A stretch of 64,000 nt of DNA from Streptomyces panaciradicis (GTDB lineage: Bacteria; Actinomycetota; Actinomycetes; Streptomycetales; Streptomycetaceae), in contig NZ_JAMGBF010000093.1 of NCBI RefSeq assembly GCF_023516615.1, positions 1 to 64,000 on the forward strand, given 5' to 3'. The translations under genes and the position numbers were made by a program. Shown here one piece after another: positions 44,142 to 53,863 of this stretch (position 1 is its first letter; each line of letters starts with the position of its first letter). Under the pieces are notes generated by a model. The model saw nothing but the letters and a program-made list of their open reading frames with translations. It did no database searches and had not been told where the DNA came from.

Positions 44142-44321
44142 GATCGCTCCTTCCGCCGTAGCAGCCACGGTGCACCGGAAAAGCTCAGTGCCCCATATGT
44201 CACGCTAAGCCCTATACGAAGCCATGAATCTTACGAAGCGAGAACGCCCGACCCTGTGGATGAGGTACGCAGCCGCCTGAGAGAGCGCCGGCGGCAGATG
44301 CCCTCGGCGGTTTCGATTGGA

Positions 44322-44412
44322 TCACCTGGCTGACCCGAGGAAGATGCTCGCAATGTGGAGTCCGGCCAGGTAGACAGCTGCTGTCTTCTCGTAGCGGGTG
44401 GCGATGCCTCGC
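44322..44412 (-). mobile_element. IS5-family transposase remnant (extreme 3' end)
   Basis: The last 30 codons read RRGIATRYEKTAAVYLAGLHIASIF and end GSAR with stop at 44322-44324, matching the RGIxTRYDKTAxxYLAGLHIA end of Streptomyces IS5-type transposases. Nothing else of the element is recognisable. Confidence 0.6.
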
Positions 44413-44626
44413 CGACCGACCAGCCCGAGCCCCACTCCCGACCCCGAAGACCGCGAGGACACCAGTGATGACCAGCCCCACCCATGCCATGGCCCTGCGC
44501 ACCACGGCCACCGCCTTTGGCACCCAGCGCGGCAAAGCATGGTCAACACCTGTCCGAAGGTGCCGCATTCCCCACCAAGTGCTGCTCAGCAACGTGGTCG
44601 ACTGGGCATGCAGGCGTGATCGCCCA

Positions 44627-45277
44627 CTATGCGGTCGCAATGCCCAGGAAGCGCAGCACCGCCAGGACGCGGCGGTGGTCGGCGTCGGCCTTGGGTAGGT
44701 CGAGCTTGGTGAAGATGCTGTTGATGTGCTTGGCGACCGCGCTCTCGCTCACGACCAGCTCGGCGGCGACGCCGGAGTTGGACCGGCCGCCCGCCATCAG
44801 CTCCAGCACCTCCCGCTCGCGCGGTGTCAGCCGGTCGAGCGGATCACTGTGCCGACGCACCAGCAGTTGCGCGACGACCTGCGGGTCGAGCGCGGTGCCG
44901 CCGGCCGCCACCCGGCGTACCGCCTCGGTGAACTCCTCGACGTCGGCGACCCGTTGCTTGAGCAGATAGCCGACGCCCGAGGTGTTGGCGGCCAGCAGAT
45001 CGGCGGCGTACCGCTCCTCCACGTACTGCGACAGCAGGAGCACGGCGGTACCCGGGTACTGGCGGCGGATCACCAGCGCGGCGCGTACTCCCTCGTCGGT
45101 GAAGCCGGGCGGCATGCGCACGTCGATCACTGCGATGTCGGGCCGGTGCTCCTCGACGGCCGCCAGCAGCCCTTCTGCGTCGGCGACTTGCGCGCACATC
45201 TCGAAGCCGGCCGCCTCCAGCACCTTGACCACGCCGATGCGCAGCAAGAGGGAATCCTCGGCGATCACGGCGCGCAC
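44627..45277 (-). CDS. NarL/FixJ-family response regulator
   Basis: This 216-residue protein has a receiver with phospho-Asp near residue 52 (IAVIDVRMPPG), acidic residues at 7-8, and the GVGYLLKQRV segment that contains the conserved Lys. The LuxR-type HTH lies at about 150-205: LTPREREVLELMAGGRSN, then SESAVAKHINSIFTKLDL. Its start overlaps the end of the kinase gene by 13 bp; the two form one unit on the minus strand. Confidence 0.92.
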   Translation of the reverse strand: MRAVIAEDSLLLRIGVVKVLEAAGFEMCAQVADAEGLLAAVEEHRPDIAVIDVRMPPGFTDEGVRAALVIRRQYPGTAVLLLSQYVEERYAADLLAANTSGVGYLLKQRVADVEEFTEAVRRVAAGGTALDPQVVAQLLVRRHSDPLDRLTPREREVLELMAGGRSNSGVAAELVVSESAVAKHINSIFTKLDLPKADADHRRVLAVLRFLGIATA

Positions 45278-46539
45278 GGCAGCTCCACGGTGATGACGGT
45301 CGGGCCCCCGGCGGGGCTGCGGCAGGAAAACGTGCCGTCGACGGACGCGACGCGCTTGGCGAGCCCGGCGAGCCCGGTACCATCAACGGCCGCCGCGAGA
45401 TCCGCGCCGCCCGCGCCGTCGTCCGCGACGACCACCAGCAGTGTCTCCCTGATCCGCTCCACGGTCACGTCCGCCCGGGTCGCCTGGGCGTGTTTGACCA
45501 CGTTCGTCAGGGCTTCGGAGACCACGAAGTACGCGACGGCCTCGACGGTGGGTGAGGGGCGCCGCGGCAGGTCCACCGCCACGCGCACCGGGATCGGGAG
45601 GCGGGCGGCGACCCCCGACAGCGCGGCGTCGAGGCCGCGGTCCTCAAGGACGGCCGGATGCAGGCCGCGCACCAGGTCGTTCAGCTCGGCGATCGCCTCC
45701 TTCGCCTCACGGTGCGCCTCGTCGATCACCTTGCGGACGTCCTCCGGCAAGTCGCCGAGGGTGGATCTGGCCAGGCCCAGGTTGACGGCGAGTGAGACGA
45801 GGCGTTGCTGTGCGCCGTCGTGCAGGTCGCGCTCGATCCGCCGCCGCTCGGCGTCGGCGGCGTCGAGCACACCGGCCCGGCTCTCGGCGAGGTCGGCCAC
45901 CCGGCGGGCCAGTTTCTCCGCACGGCTGGGGCCGAGCAGGACCTCGGCCGCCCGGGTGTCGAGCCGCACCAGGGCGCCGGTCAGCCGGGGCCCGAGGAAC
46001 AGCAGGGCGAGGCCGCCGGCGGTGATGTACGCGGCCTGCGTGGTGTACCCGAGGTCGGTGACCCGCCACTGCGGGGGCAGCGCCCAGATCCACACGTAGA
46101 TGGAGGCGGCCACGAGAGCGGCGGCCCAGACGGCGAGGACAGCGAGGTCCAGGACGGCGAGCAGCGGACCCGCCACGGCGTGATAGCAGGCCTGCCGCCA
46201 CAAGGCCCGCGTGGTCAGCCGACGTACCACCGACTTCCTGTTGCGTCCGGGCCCGGGTACGGCGGGGCGCGGGAGGTCCTTGCCGCCGAGCGCCCGGTAG
46301 CGCCGCCGCTGCCCGGCGGTCAGCAGGGGTGTCAGGCCGAGCGTGAGCAGCACGGGCAGCGGAGTCACGGCCAGCGCGCCGGGCGCGCGCACCAACGCCG
46401 CCATCGTGCCGGCCAGCCAGAGCCACAGTGGCACCACGGCGAGGTGGAGCGGCAGGCCGGCGGCGACGAGCGCGGTCCGGTGTCCCGCCCTGCGGAACGG
46501 CCGGCCCAGCACCAGCTGCGGCCACGTCGTGATTCGCAT
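45265..46539 (-). CDS. NarL-type sensor histidine kinase with membrane sensor domain
   Basis: This 424-residue kinase has a membrane sensor domain of the PF13796 type in its first 200 residues: two TM pairs (about 25-75 and 125-160) and the LRWRVTDLGYTT-like extracytoplasmic strand (here PPQWRVTDLGYTTQ). The HisKA_3 domain has ERRRIERDLHDGAQQRLVSLA, and the HATPase part has FVVSEALTNVVKHA, DDGAGG and GTGLAGLAKRV. Kinases of this class, with the matching regulator, often control ABC exporters, but none is adjacent here. Confidence 0.9.
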   Translation of the reverse strand: MRITTWPQLVLGRPFRRAGHRTALVAAGLPLHLAVVPLWLWLAGTMAALVRAPGALAVTPLPVLLTLGLTPLLTAGQRRRYRALGGKDLPRPAVPGPGRNRKSVVRRLTTRALWRQACYHAVAGPLLAVLDLAVLAVWAAALVAASIYVWIWALPPQWRVTDLGYTTQAAYITAGGLALLFLGPRLTGALVRLDTRAAEVLLGPSRAEKLARRVADLAESRAGVLDAADAERRRIERDLHDGAQQRLVSLAVNLGLARSTLGDLPEDVRKVIDEAHREAKEAIAELNDLVRGLHPAVLEDRGLDAALSGVAARLPIPVRVAVDLPRRPSPTVEAVAYFVVSEALTNVVKHAQATRADVTVERIRETLLVVVADDGAGGADLAAAVDGTGLAGLAKRVASVDGTFSCRSPAGGPTVITVELPCAP

Positions 46540-46710
46540 GCGTCAAACGGTAAAGCCCCAGGCCATCCCCGTGCCATGACGTTCCCGCCCGGTTCGGGGG
46601 TGCACTTTTCTCCACCCCGGGTCGGAACCCTGCGTGACTGACGGCGCCCCAGTGTGCGGCGCAGGGTGGAGCACGTGAAGGGCAGAGCCGGCGGAGAGCG
46701 GGGGAAGACG

Positions 46711-47190
46711 ATGCGTCAACTGGTTTTGTACGAGGACGAATTGGCCGGTGCCCAAGGCTTCGACCGGGCCGAGGTCACACCGCTCCACGAAGAGGCGCAG
46801 TGGCAGCGCCCGGCGCGGGGCATGCGGCGGGCCGGTTGGCTGCTCGTCGCCTGCGGTCTCGCCCTGCTGCCGTGGCTGTACGTGCTGGCCACCGGCCTGC
46901 CGGCCACCGCTGCCGCGGCGCACTGGCCGGTCGCCTGGGTCGGGCTCGACGCGCTGGAGGCGCTCGGCCTGATCGCCACCGGCCTCCTCGCCGCCCGCGG
47001 CGACCGGCGGCACGCCCTGGCAGCCGCCGCGACCGCGACGCTGCTTGCTGTGGACGCCTGGTTCGACACCACGACCGCGACCCCGGGCGGCGACTTCGCC
47101 TCCGCAGTCGCCATGGCGCTCGGCGCCGAGCTGCCGCTGGCCGCGCTGTGCGGCCGGCTGGCGCTGCGGGCGCTGAGCCGCCACGGATGA
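46711..47190 (+). CDS. small multispanning membrane protein
   Basis: This protein has 159 residues from the ATG at 46711 (GGGGGAAG upstream); an in-frame GTG 12 codons earlier is possible. Four TM helices lie at about 38-57, 72-92, 97-115 and 128-150. The short N-terminal cytosolic part reads LVLYEDELAGAQGF. I do not recognise a domain name. It is followed immediately, with possible ATGA coupling, by a membrane-anchored methyltransferase, which suggests a shared role. Confidence 0.65.
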   Translation: MRQLVLYEDELAGAQGFDRAEVTPLHEEAQWQRPARGMRRAGWLLVACGLALLPWLYVLATGLPATAAAAHWPVAWVGLDALEALGLIATGLLAARGDRRHALAAAATATLLAVDAWFDTTTATPGGDFASAVAMALGAELPLAALCGRLALRALSRHG

Positions 47191-47243
47191 CGCCGGCCGA
47201 CCAGCCACATGCCATGGACCGAATCGATCCACCGGAGAACACC

Positions 47244-47912
47244 ATGCACCGCATCACCACCGCCCCCGTCGCCCCGATGCCGGCCCGGACCCGCTGGGTG
47301 CTCGCCGCAGGCGTCGGCGCTGCGTTGGCCGCCGCCTGGTGGCTGGGCGACACGGCACCCTATCCGTACGCCCAACGCGGCCTCCTCGAGGTGCCGTTGC
47401 CGTTCCTGACAGCCGACCGGATGGACGCCGTCCTGCGGCCGCGGCCGGGAGAGCGGATCCTGGAGATCGGCCCGGGGACCGGACTGCAGTCGCTGCACGT
47501 CGCTCCGCAGCTCGGGCCTGAGGGACGGCTCGATGTGCTCGACATCCAGCAGGAGATGCTCGACCACGTGATGTGCCGCGCAGAGCGCGACGGCCTGGCG
47601 ACGATCACGCCCATCCGCTCGGACGCACGTGAACTGCCCTATGCCGACGGGACCTTCGACGCCATATACGCCGTGACCGCACTCGGCGAGATCCCCGAGC
47701 CGGATCGGGTACTGCGCGAGGCGGCACGGGTGCTGGCACCAGGCGGGCGACTGGTGATCGGCGAGTTCTTCGACCGGCACTGGATCCCGTTCGGCCGGCT
47801 GCATCGGCTCGCCGACGCGGCCGGCCTCCACCTGACCGAGCGCCGCGGCCCAAGCCCGGCGTACCTCGCCCGCTTCCGACCCTGCGGAGCCCATGCGCCC
47901 GTTCCCCAGTGA
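47244..47912 (+). CDS. membrane-anchored class I SAM methyltransferase
   Basis: This protein has 222 residues from the ATG at 47244, which has GGAG six bases upstream. An in-frame ATG at 47187 overlaps the previous stop and would add 19 residues. An N-terminal TM helix at about 13-31 is followed by a methyltransferase domain: GERILEIGPGTGLQSLHVAP (SAM loop), LDVLDIQQEMLDHV, ELPYADGTFDAIYAVTAL and GEFFDRHW. Methyltransferases of this Ubi/COQ5-like form act on small molecules or lipids; here the anchor places it at the membrane. Confidence 0.75.
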   Translation: MHRITTAPVAPMPARTRWVLAAGVGAALAAAWWLGDTAPYPYAQRGLLEVPLPFLTADRMDAVLRPRPGERILEIGPGTGLQSLHVAPQLGPEGRLDVLDIQQEMLDHVMCRAERDGLATITPIRSDARELPYADGTFDAIYAVTALGEIPEPDRVLREAARVLAPGGRLVIGEFFDRHWIPFGRLHRLADAAGLHLTERRGPSPAYLARFRPCGAHAPVPQ

Positions 47913-48140
47913 GAGCACCTCGCCGACGGCGGGCGCGAAGACGACGACGGGAAAGCGTGAACACCCCACGCAGGGACCGCGATCACCGAGCTGAACAAGC
48001 TGGTGCACGGTGGGCCGCTCCAAGAAGCGAGAGGGCTCCGCCCCAACCGCGGCCGGCCACGGTGCCTCTCTCCTTGGACTCTTTTGCCGGAGCGGCAACA
48101 GGACTGGCGTGACCGGGCCACGACGGGTGACGTTGGGCCC

Positions 48141-48821
48141 ATGACCGACGACATCACAGCGGGATCGCCCGCGTCTGAGACTTCCCTGCCCGGCGACGGA
48201 TACGTCGGAGACCCAGCGGTGCGGGCGGAGTGGGACAACCGATACGCCGACCGACAACAGCTGTGGAGCGGCCGGCCCAACGGTGCGCTCGTGGCCGAGG
48301 TCGCCGGGCTCACCCCCGGGCGGGTCCTCGACGTCGGCTGCGGCGAGGGCGCGGACGCCGTCTGGCTCGCGCGCGGCGGCTGGGACGTGACCGCGCTCGA
48401 GGTCTCGGGCGTGGCGCTGGAGCGGGCGGCCGGGCACGCGCGGGACGCAGGCGTCGCCGTTCGCTGGGTCCACGCCGAGCTGACGGAAGCGGCGCTCCCG
48501 CCGGCCTCCTTCGACCTGGTCTCCGCGCAGTATCCAGCCCTGCTGCGCACCCCCGACGCGGCAGCCGAGCGAGCGCTGCTCACGGCCGTCGCACCCGGCG
48601 GCGTGCTGCTGCTCGTCCACCACGCGGGGATGGACACTCAGCAGGCGCACGACAGCGGCTTCGACCCGGCTGACTACGTCTGGCCCTCGATGGTCGCCGC
48701 CCTGCTCACCGACGACTGGAAGGTGGAGGTGAACGAGCAGCGCCCACGCGTGGCGCCCGACGGCGGCGCCGGCGCGCACCATACCGACGACCTGGTGCTG
48801 CGCGCGCGACGGCTGCGCTGA
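48141..48821 (+). CDS. class I SAM methyltransferase
   Basis: This protein has 226 residues from the ATG at 48141. The domain follows the usual order: WDNRYADRQQLWSGRPNG (tellurite-resistance/TPMT-like N-terminal motif), RVLDVGCGEGADAVWLAR (SAM loop), WDVTALEVSGVALERA, FDLVSAQYPALLR and GGVLLLVHHAG. The WxxRY...WSGxPN start is typical of SAM methyltransferases of the TehB/ThiopurineMT class in actinobacteria. It is probably cytosolic; substrate unknown. Confidence 0.85.
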   Translation: MTDDITAGSPASETSLPGDGYVGDPAVRAEWDNRYADRQQLWSGRPNGALVAEVAGLTPGRVLDVGCGEGADAVWLARGGWDVTALEVSGVALERAAGHARDAGVAVRWVHAELTEAALPPASFDLVSAQYPALLRTPDAAAERALLTAVAPGGVLLLVHHAGMDTQQAHDSGFDPADYVWPSMVAALLTDDWKVEVNEQRPRVAPDGGAGAHHTDDLVLRARRLR

Positions 48822-49044
48822 GCTGGTGAAGGGCGGCCGTGCGCAGGTCGTAGTGGCGGGCCGGGTGGCGAGGGTGCGGGAGAGGACCTTGGTGCGCAGC
48901 AGCGTCCAGGCGCTGCGGGGTGTCGAGGCCGGCGGTCGTCCGGTCCCAGTTCAGCCAGAGGATGTCGAAGGTCTCCGCGACCGCCTGCCGGGCCCGCGGC
49001 GGGACTGCAGGAACGCCTGGGCGTGGGCGCTGTAGGGGTGCCAC

Positions 49045-49659
49045 ATGACCTGGGTCAGGCGCGAAGGATTCGTCGCGGTGGAACTGCTGTTCCTGCCCGG
49101 CACCTACGCGCCATGCCCGACCTGCCACGGCGCCCGGTACAACGCCGAAACGCTGGAAGTCACCCACCAAGGCAAGAACATCGCGGAAGTACTGGTGCTG
49201 ACCGTCGACGCCGCCGCCGAGTTCCTGTCCGCCGTCCCGGCCGCCTCCCGCAGTCTGGAGACGTTGCGCGAGGTGGGATTGGGGTACCCGCGGCTGGGCC
49301 AGCCCGCGACGGAACTCAGCGGTGGCGAGGCGCAACGCATCAAACTCGCGACCGAACTGCAGCGAGCCCGGCGCGGGCATGCGCTGTACCTGCTCGACGA
49401 GCCGACGGCCGGCCTCCACCCCTCGGACATCGCGCTGCTGCTGCGACAGTTGCACCGGCTCGTCGACGCCGGCAACACGGTCGTCGTCGTCGAGCACGAC
49501 CTGGATACCATCGCCACTGCCGACTGGGTCATCGACCTCGGTCCGGGCGGCGGCGACGCGGGTGGACGGGTGGTCGCGGCGGGGCCGCCGGCCAGGGTGG
49601 CGAGGGCCCGCCGCAGTGCCACGGCACCCTATGTGGCGGCCAGGCTCGCGCGCCCCTGA
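49045..49659 (+). pseudogene. uvrA: UvrA-like ABC protein, 3' fragment
   Basis: 204 residues of the C-terminal part of a UvrA-family protein (normally 750 or more). It opens in the zinc-binding insertion, FLPGTYAPCPTCHGARYN (the second CxxC), and continues with TLEVTHQGKNIAEVL, LGQPATELSGGEAQRIKLA (ABC signature), LYLLDEPTAGLHPSDIA (Walker B) and VVVVEHDLDTIATADWVIDLGPG. The whole N-terminal half, including the first ABC domain, is missing. The MTWVRR start is only the first Met in the open frame. Sequence just upstream on the minus strand (48836-49040, e.g. ETFDILWLNWDRTTAG) is unrelated, marking a rearrangement point. Confidence 0.75.
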
Positions 49660-50488
49660 TCCGGATCCTCACCGCGAAACGCCGACAGCGGCATGCGACG
49701 AAGGGCGGACCCTCCGGCACGCCGCATTGCCGGACGCCCCCGAGAACCACGGCTGACCTGCCGTCAAGGAGCACATGCCCGCTGGCCGACCGCCGGTGGA
49801 CGGTCGACGGGGTGGTCAGCGGTTCCAGTAGTTCCTCGGGGTGACCCTGCGGTGAGGCCTCGGCTCGTGGGCGGAACATGCCGACCTCCGGATGGTGGAA
49901 CGGCTTCGCACACAGGCCATCGCCGTGAGCACCTGTGTGGGACGTCGGCGTTGCAGGGTGCGGCGGAACCGGCAGGGAAACCGGGCCCGCGTCGACGCGA
50001 ACGATCCCGCGGCCGCTCGAGGCCCCTCGTCCTTGGGGCCGGTTTCAAGCTGGGGCGTACCGCAGGCCCCAGAACCCGCGAGAACGATCCGCGTGCCAGG
50101 GCACCGCACCATAGGGAGCGACGCGGAGCCCTCGCGCCGGCGGCCGCCGCCGGTTGCGCCGGCACCCGGCGACGGCCGCCCCACTCCGCCCCGCTTGCCG
50201 GCCCCTCACCCATGTGGGTCGCCTGCCGGCGGTGTCCGCGCCGGGTATCCCGCGCGGACACCCTGACCGGCTGCGCTCCCGCACGCAATCGACCGCAGCC
50301 TCAACGGCGCCGACTCCGTCGCGGCTTCCCGAGCGGGCTTACGCACGCGGCGTCGAACAGAGGGAGCCACCACCGCATGCCACCCGCCGTCTGTAGGCGA
50401 AGGGCTGGTCCGCCGGGAGCGCCGTCACCGGGCGCAGGTAGCCGCGGCGGACGACCCGGTGCAGGCGGATCCGGCCTCGGTGTGAGTC
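49660..50488. other. no recognisable gene
   Basis: This 830-bp stretch has long open frames on both strands, as expected from its GC content, but none with a recognisable domain or consistent codon bias. A minus-strand peptide near 49810-49860 (RRVTPRNYWNR) may be a shred of a gene. No terminator or repeat stood out. Confidence 0.4.
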
Positions 50489-51421
50489 TCACCGGCCCAG
50501 CCGGTCCCGCCAGTACAGGAACGTGCGCTCCGGATCGGGCAGCAGCCCCCATGGCTGCGGCGTCATGTAGGGGCCGATGCGCCCGAAAACGGCGCCCGCC
50601 TCTGCCGGGCGACGGCTGCGGATCAGGGCGAAGGCGAGGAGGTTGAGGTCGGTGACGACTTCGGCGTGCGGCGCGGCGGTGGTCTCGAACCAGTCGCTCA
50701 GGGCCGCGGTCAGCTCCTCGGCCGCCCGGGGTTCGTGCCAGTGGCCGTCGGCGCCGAGGGGCATCCGCCGCTGCCGGTGGGCGACGAGCTCGACACGGGC
50801 CGCTACGGGGAGCAGGGCGAGCGGCGAGCCGTGCGGCGCGCGAGCCGCGGTCTGCGCGGCGAAGTCGAGCATGTCCGCGACCGTGCCGTGGCCGCGCGGG
50901 GACAGGTAGCGCAGGAGCTGGTGGTAGGCGGTCCGATGCCAGGGGGCGCGGTTGACGGCCTCGCTCCACACGGGAACCGCCTCGTGGGCGGGGACGGCGA
51001 GTGAGTGCAGCAGTTCGAGCAGCGCCAGCCAGGGAGCAGGGTCCCGTGGGCAGGACTCGGCCGCCCGCAGGCATGCCCGCTCGGCCTCCGGGACGGCGCC
51101 GTGCCCCTCGGCCGCGGCACGGACCGAGCGCGCCCAGGCCCGCAGCACGAGGGCGTCCCCGTCGCCGGGCCGGTCGGCCGCCCACCGCTCGGAGACTGAG
51201 GGTGGCAGGGCGCGTGCCAGCACCGCGACCCGGTGCACCCGGCGGTCCCAGTCCGGCCCCGTCTCCGCGAGCAGATCGGCGGCCGGCTCCCAGAGGGGAC
51301 GGGGGCGGCCCGCTCCGAGACCGTGGAGCTGCCGGCCGGGACGGAGTTCTTCCAGGGTGGAGTGCAGCGCCCGGTCGTCGAGTTCGGGGCGGATCAGCAG
51401 GGCTGGGCGGCGTCTGGACAT
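50489..51421 (-). CDS. hypothetical protein, helix-rich (TPR-like)
   Basis: This is a 310-residue soluble protein without signal peptide. It is built of alternating amphipathic helices with repeated Trp/Ala/Leu patterns (ALVLRAWARSVRAAAEG, PAPWLALLELLHSL, WHRTAYHQLLRYLSP), like TPR or other alpha-solenoid folds. Such proteins are common in Streptomyces and unnamed. The end reads TFLYWRDRLGR. It lies downstream of cstA and ybdD on the same strand, but a strong hairpin between them suggests mostly separate expression. I cannot assign a function. Confidence 0.65.
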   Translation of the reverse strand: MSRRRPALLIRPELDDRALHSTLEELRPGRQLHGLGAGRPRPLWEPAADLLAETGPDWDRRVHRVAVLARALPPSVSERWAADRPGDGDALVLRAWARSVRAAAEGHGAVPEAERACLRAAESCPRDPAPWLALLELLHSLAVPAHEAVPVWSEAVNRAPWHRTAYHQLLRYLSPRGHGTVADMLDFAAQTAARAPHGSPLALLPVAARVELVAHRQRRMPLGADGHWHEPRAAEELTAALSDWFETTAAPHAEVVTDLNLLAFALIRSRRPAEAGAVFGRIGPYMTPQPWGLLPDPERTFLYWRDRLGR

Positions 51422-51460
51422 CGGTCCTGTTCCTCTTGCTCCGGTGCCCCGGTGCCGAGA

Positions 51461-51492
51461 GGGGCGGGCGCGCCGGTCGGGGCGCCCGCCCC
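51461..51492 (-). terminator. hairpin terminator after cstA-ybdD
   Basis: GGGGCGGGCGC pairs perfectly with GCGCCCGCCCC around a 10-base loop, 8 bp after the ybdD stop on the minus strand. Confidence 0.8.
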
Positions 51493-51499
51493 GCGTTCC

Positions 51500-51688
51500 T
51501 CAGCAGCAGCGGCCCTGCGGGTGGGTCTCCCGGTGCAGCGTGCGCAGCACCTGGTACTCGCGGCGGGTCGGCACCGGTGCGAACGGGTGGTGGCGCCGGT
51601 GGCGCTCGCAGTAGCGGTCGTATTCGGCCTCCCCGGTCAGCTCGCGCAGGTACCAGCCCACCGTTCGCGCCCAGGCCACGGCCTTCAC
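51500..51688 (-). CDS. ybdD: YbdD/YjiX family small protein
   Basis: This protein has 62 residues, with a GTG start overlapping the cstA stop (GTGA). It shows the YbdD/YjiX pattern: RTVGWYLRELTGEAEYDRYCERHRR marks residues 8-32, then PTRREYQVLRTLHRE and a final Cys pair. In E. coli the homologues YbdD and YjiX are encoded directly after CstA and BtsT and are needed for pyruvate uptake. The coupling here fits the same transporter pair. Confidence 0.88.
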   Translation of the reverse strand: MKAVAWARTVGWYLRELTGEAEYDRYCERHRRHHPFAPVPTRREYQVLRTLHRETHPQGRCC

Positions 51689-53820
51689 GGCCCCACCTCC
51701 ACGAGCTCCGGAGTCGCGTCGATACGGGACTCGACGTAGGGAGCCTCGGTCGTGGGGAGCGCGCCCGGCCGGCGTACGGCCCGCACGCACACCAGTGCCG
51801 CGTTGGCGATCACTGCGGCCACCAGCAGCAGGAAGAGGCCGATGAGCACGCCGTCGACCGTGGAGTTGGTGACCACGGTGTGCATGTCGTCGAGGGACTT
51901 GGCGGGCGGCAGGACCTGGCCGGCGTGCAGGGCGTCGGCGTACTTCGCGCGCTGGGCGAAGAAGCCCACCTTGGAGTCGCCGGAGAAGATCTTCTGCCAG
52001 CCGGCGGTGAAGGTGACCGCGGTGACCCAGGCGAGCGGGACGCCGGTCACCCAGGCCCAGCGCAGCCGACCGGACTTGATCAGGACCGTCGTGCAGACGG
52101 CGAGGGCGATGGCCGCGAGGAGCTGGTTGGCGATGCCGAACAGCGGGAAGAGCTGGTTGATCCCGCCGAGCGGGTCGGTGGCGCCGGTGTAGAGGAAGTA
52201 GCCCCAGGCGGCCACGACGAGGCCGCTGCACAGCCAGATGCCCGGCTTCCAGTTGACCCGGCCGACCGGCTTCCACACGTTGCCGAGCATGTCCTGGAGC
52301 ATGAAGCGCCCGACCCGGGTGCCCGCGTCGACCGTGGTGAGGATGAACAACGCCTCGAACATGATCGCGAAGTGGTACCAGAAGGCCTTCAGCGCCGTGC
52401 CGCCGAAGACGCCGGAGAAGATCTCCGACATGCCGACGGCCAGGGTGGGGGCGCCGCCGGAGCGGGCGATCAGGGTCTGTTCCTCCACCGCGCCGGCCGC
52501 GTGCGTGAGCTGCTCCGGGGTGATGGTGAAGCCGAGGCCCGCGACGGCGTGGGACGCCGACTGGGCCGTCGTACCGAGGAGTCCGGCGGGCGCGTTCATG
52601 GCGTAGTACAGCCCCGGCTCCAGGGTCGCCGCCGCGATCAGCGCCATGATCGCGACGAACGACTCCATCAGCATGGCGCCGTAGCCGATCATCCGGACCT
52701 GGGACTCCTTCTCGATCAGCTTGGGCGTCGTGCCCGAGGCGACCAGGGCGTGGAAGCCGGACAGCGCGCCGCAGGCGATGGTGATGAACAGGAAGGGGAA
52801 GAGGGAGCCGGCGAAGACCGGGCCCGCGCCCGAGGTCGCGAACTTACTGACCGCGTCCGCGTGCAGCACGGGTGCGGCGACCACGACGCCGGCGGCGAGC
52901 AGCGCGATGGTGCCGATCTTCATGAAGGTGGAGAGGTAGTCGCGCGGGGCCAGGAGCATCCACACCGGGAGCACGGAGGCGACGAAACCGTAGCCGATCA
53001 GGCAGAAGACGAGGGTGGTGGGGCTGAGGGTGAAGGTGGACGCCAGCGACGAGTTCTGCACCCAGCTGCCGCCGGCGATCGCGAGCAGCAGCAGCACCAC
53101 GCCGATGAGGCTGGCCTCGACGACCCGGCCGGGGCGGATGCGGTGCATCCAGAAGCCCATGAACAGGGCGATGGGGACGGTCATGGCGACGGAGAAGGTG
53201 CCCCAGGGAGAGTGTGCGAGGGCGTTGACCACGACCAGGGCGAGCACTCCGAGCAGGATGATCATGATCGCGAAGACGGCGACCAGGGCCGCGGCCCCGC
53301 CCACCCGGCCGATCTCGTCACGGGCCATCTGCCCGAGCGAGGTGCCGTCGCGCCGCATCGACAGGAACAGAACCACCATGTCCTGCACCGCGCCCGCGAA
53401 GATCACGCCGGCGACGATCCAGAGTGTGCCGGGCAGGTATCCCATCTGGGCCGCCAGGACGGGGCCGACCAGTGGGCCGGCGCCCGCGATCGCCGCGAAG
53501 TGGTGGCCGAGCAGCACCCGGCGGTCGGTGGGCTGGAAGTCGACCCCGTCCTCCAGGCGCTCCGCCGGGGTGGCGCGGCGGTCGTCGGGCCTGAGGACCC
53601 GCCGGACGATGAAGCGGGAGTAGAAGCGGTAGGCGATGGCGTACGAACCGAGAGCGGCGACGACCAGCCAGACCGCGGAGATCTTCTCCCCCCGGGAGAG
53701 GGCGAGGACGCCCCAGGCGACGGCGCCGAGCACGGAGACGGTGGCCCACAGCAGGACCGACCGAGGTGACATACGTGATTTAGCTGGCTTTTCGGGCGCC
53801 TTGAGGGCGGTTTCGGGCAT
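51685..53820 (-). CDS. cstA: carbon starvation/pyruvate transporter CstA
   Basis: This 711-residue protein has about 16-18 TM helices. Family landmarks are present in order: the DDRRATPAERLEDGVDF loop near 80, VLLGHHFAAIAGAGPLVGPVLAAQMGYLPG near 102-131, SGFHALVASGTTPKLIEKE near 365, and IFSGVFGGTALKAFWYHFAIMFEALFILTTVDAGTR near 470. CstA and BtsT import pyruvate (peptide uptake was proposed earlier). The gene is followed by ybdD in a coupled unit. It faces a divergent cluster with a second organic-acid-type carrier at 54251. Confidence 0.93.
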   Translation of the reverse strand: MPETALKAPEKPAKSRMSPRSVLLWATVSVLGAVAWGVLALSRGEKISAVWLVVAALGSYAIAYRFYSRFIVRRVLRPDDRRATPAERLEDGVDFQPTDRRVLLGHHFAAIAGAGPLVGPVLAAQMGYLPGTLWIVAGVIFAGAVQDMVVLFLSMRRDGTSLGQMARDEIGRVGGAAALVAVFAIMIILLGVLALVVVNALAHSPWGTFSVAMTVPIALFMGFWMHRIRPGRVVEASLIGVVLLLLAIAGGSWVQNSSLASTFTLSPTTLVFCLIGYGFVASVLPVWMLLAPRDYLSTFMKIGTIALLAAGVVVAAPVLHADAVSKFATSGAGPVFAGSLFPFLFITIACGALSGFHALVASGTTPKLIEKESQVRMIGYGAMLMESFVAIMALIAAATLEPGLYYAMNAPAGLLGTTAQSASHAVAGLGFTITPEQLTHAAGAVEEQTLIARSGGAPTLAVGMSEIFSGVFGGTALKAFWYHFAIMFEALFILTTVDAGTRVGRFMLQDMLGNVWKPVGRVNWKPGIWLCSGLVVAAWGYFLYTGATDPLGGINQLFPLFGIANQLLAAIALAVCTTVLIKSGRLRWAWVTGVPLAWVTAVTFTAGWQKIFSGDSKVGFFAQRAKYADALHAGQVLPPAKSLDDMHTVVTNSTVDGVLIGLFLLLVAAVIANAALVCVRAVRRPGALPTTEAPYVESRIDATPELVEVGP

Positions 53821-53863
53821 GGCGGCTCCTCACCTCGAGGGTGTGACAGAAGATGCGAGTGGA

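Noticed and set aside
49764..50288. Minus-strand 174-codon open frame in the gap after the uvrA fragment
   Set aside because: Arg/Pro/Gly-rich with no domain, no ribosome-binding site and no GC3 preference over other frames.
51001..53769. A 922-codon plus-strand open frame rich in Gly, Asp and His
   Set aside because: It is the antisense of cstA and its neighbours; composition is that of GC-rich antisense DNA, and cstA is certain.
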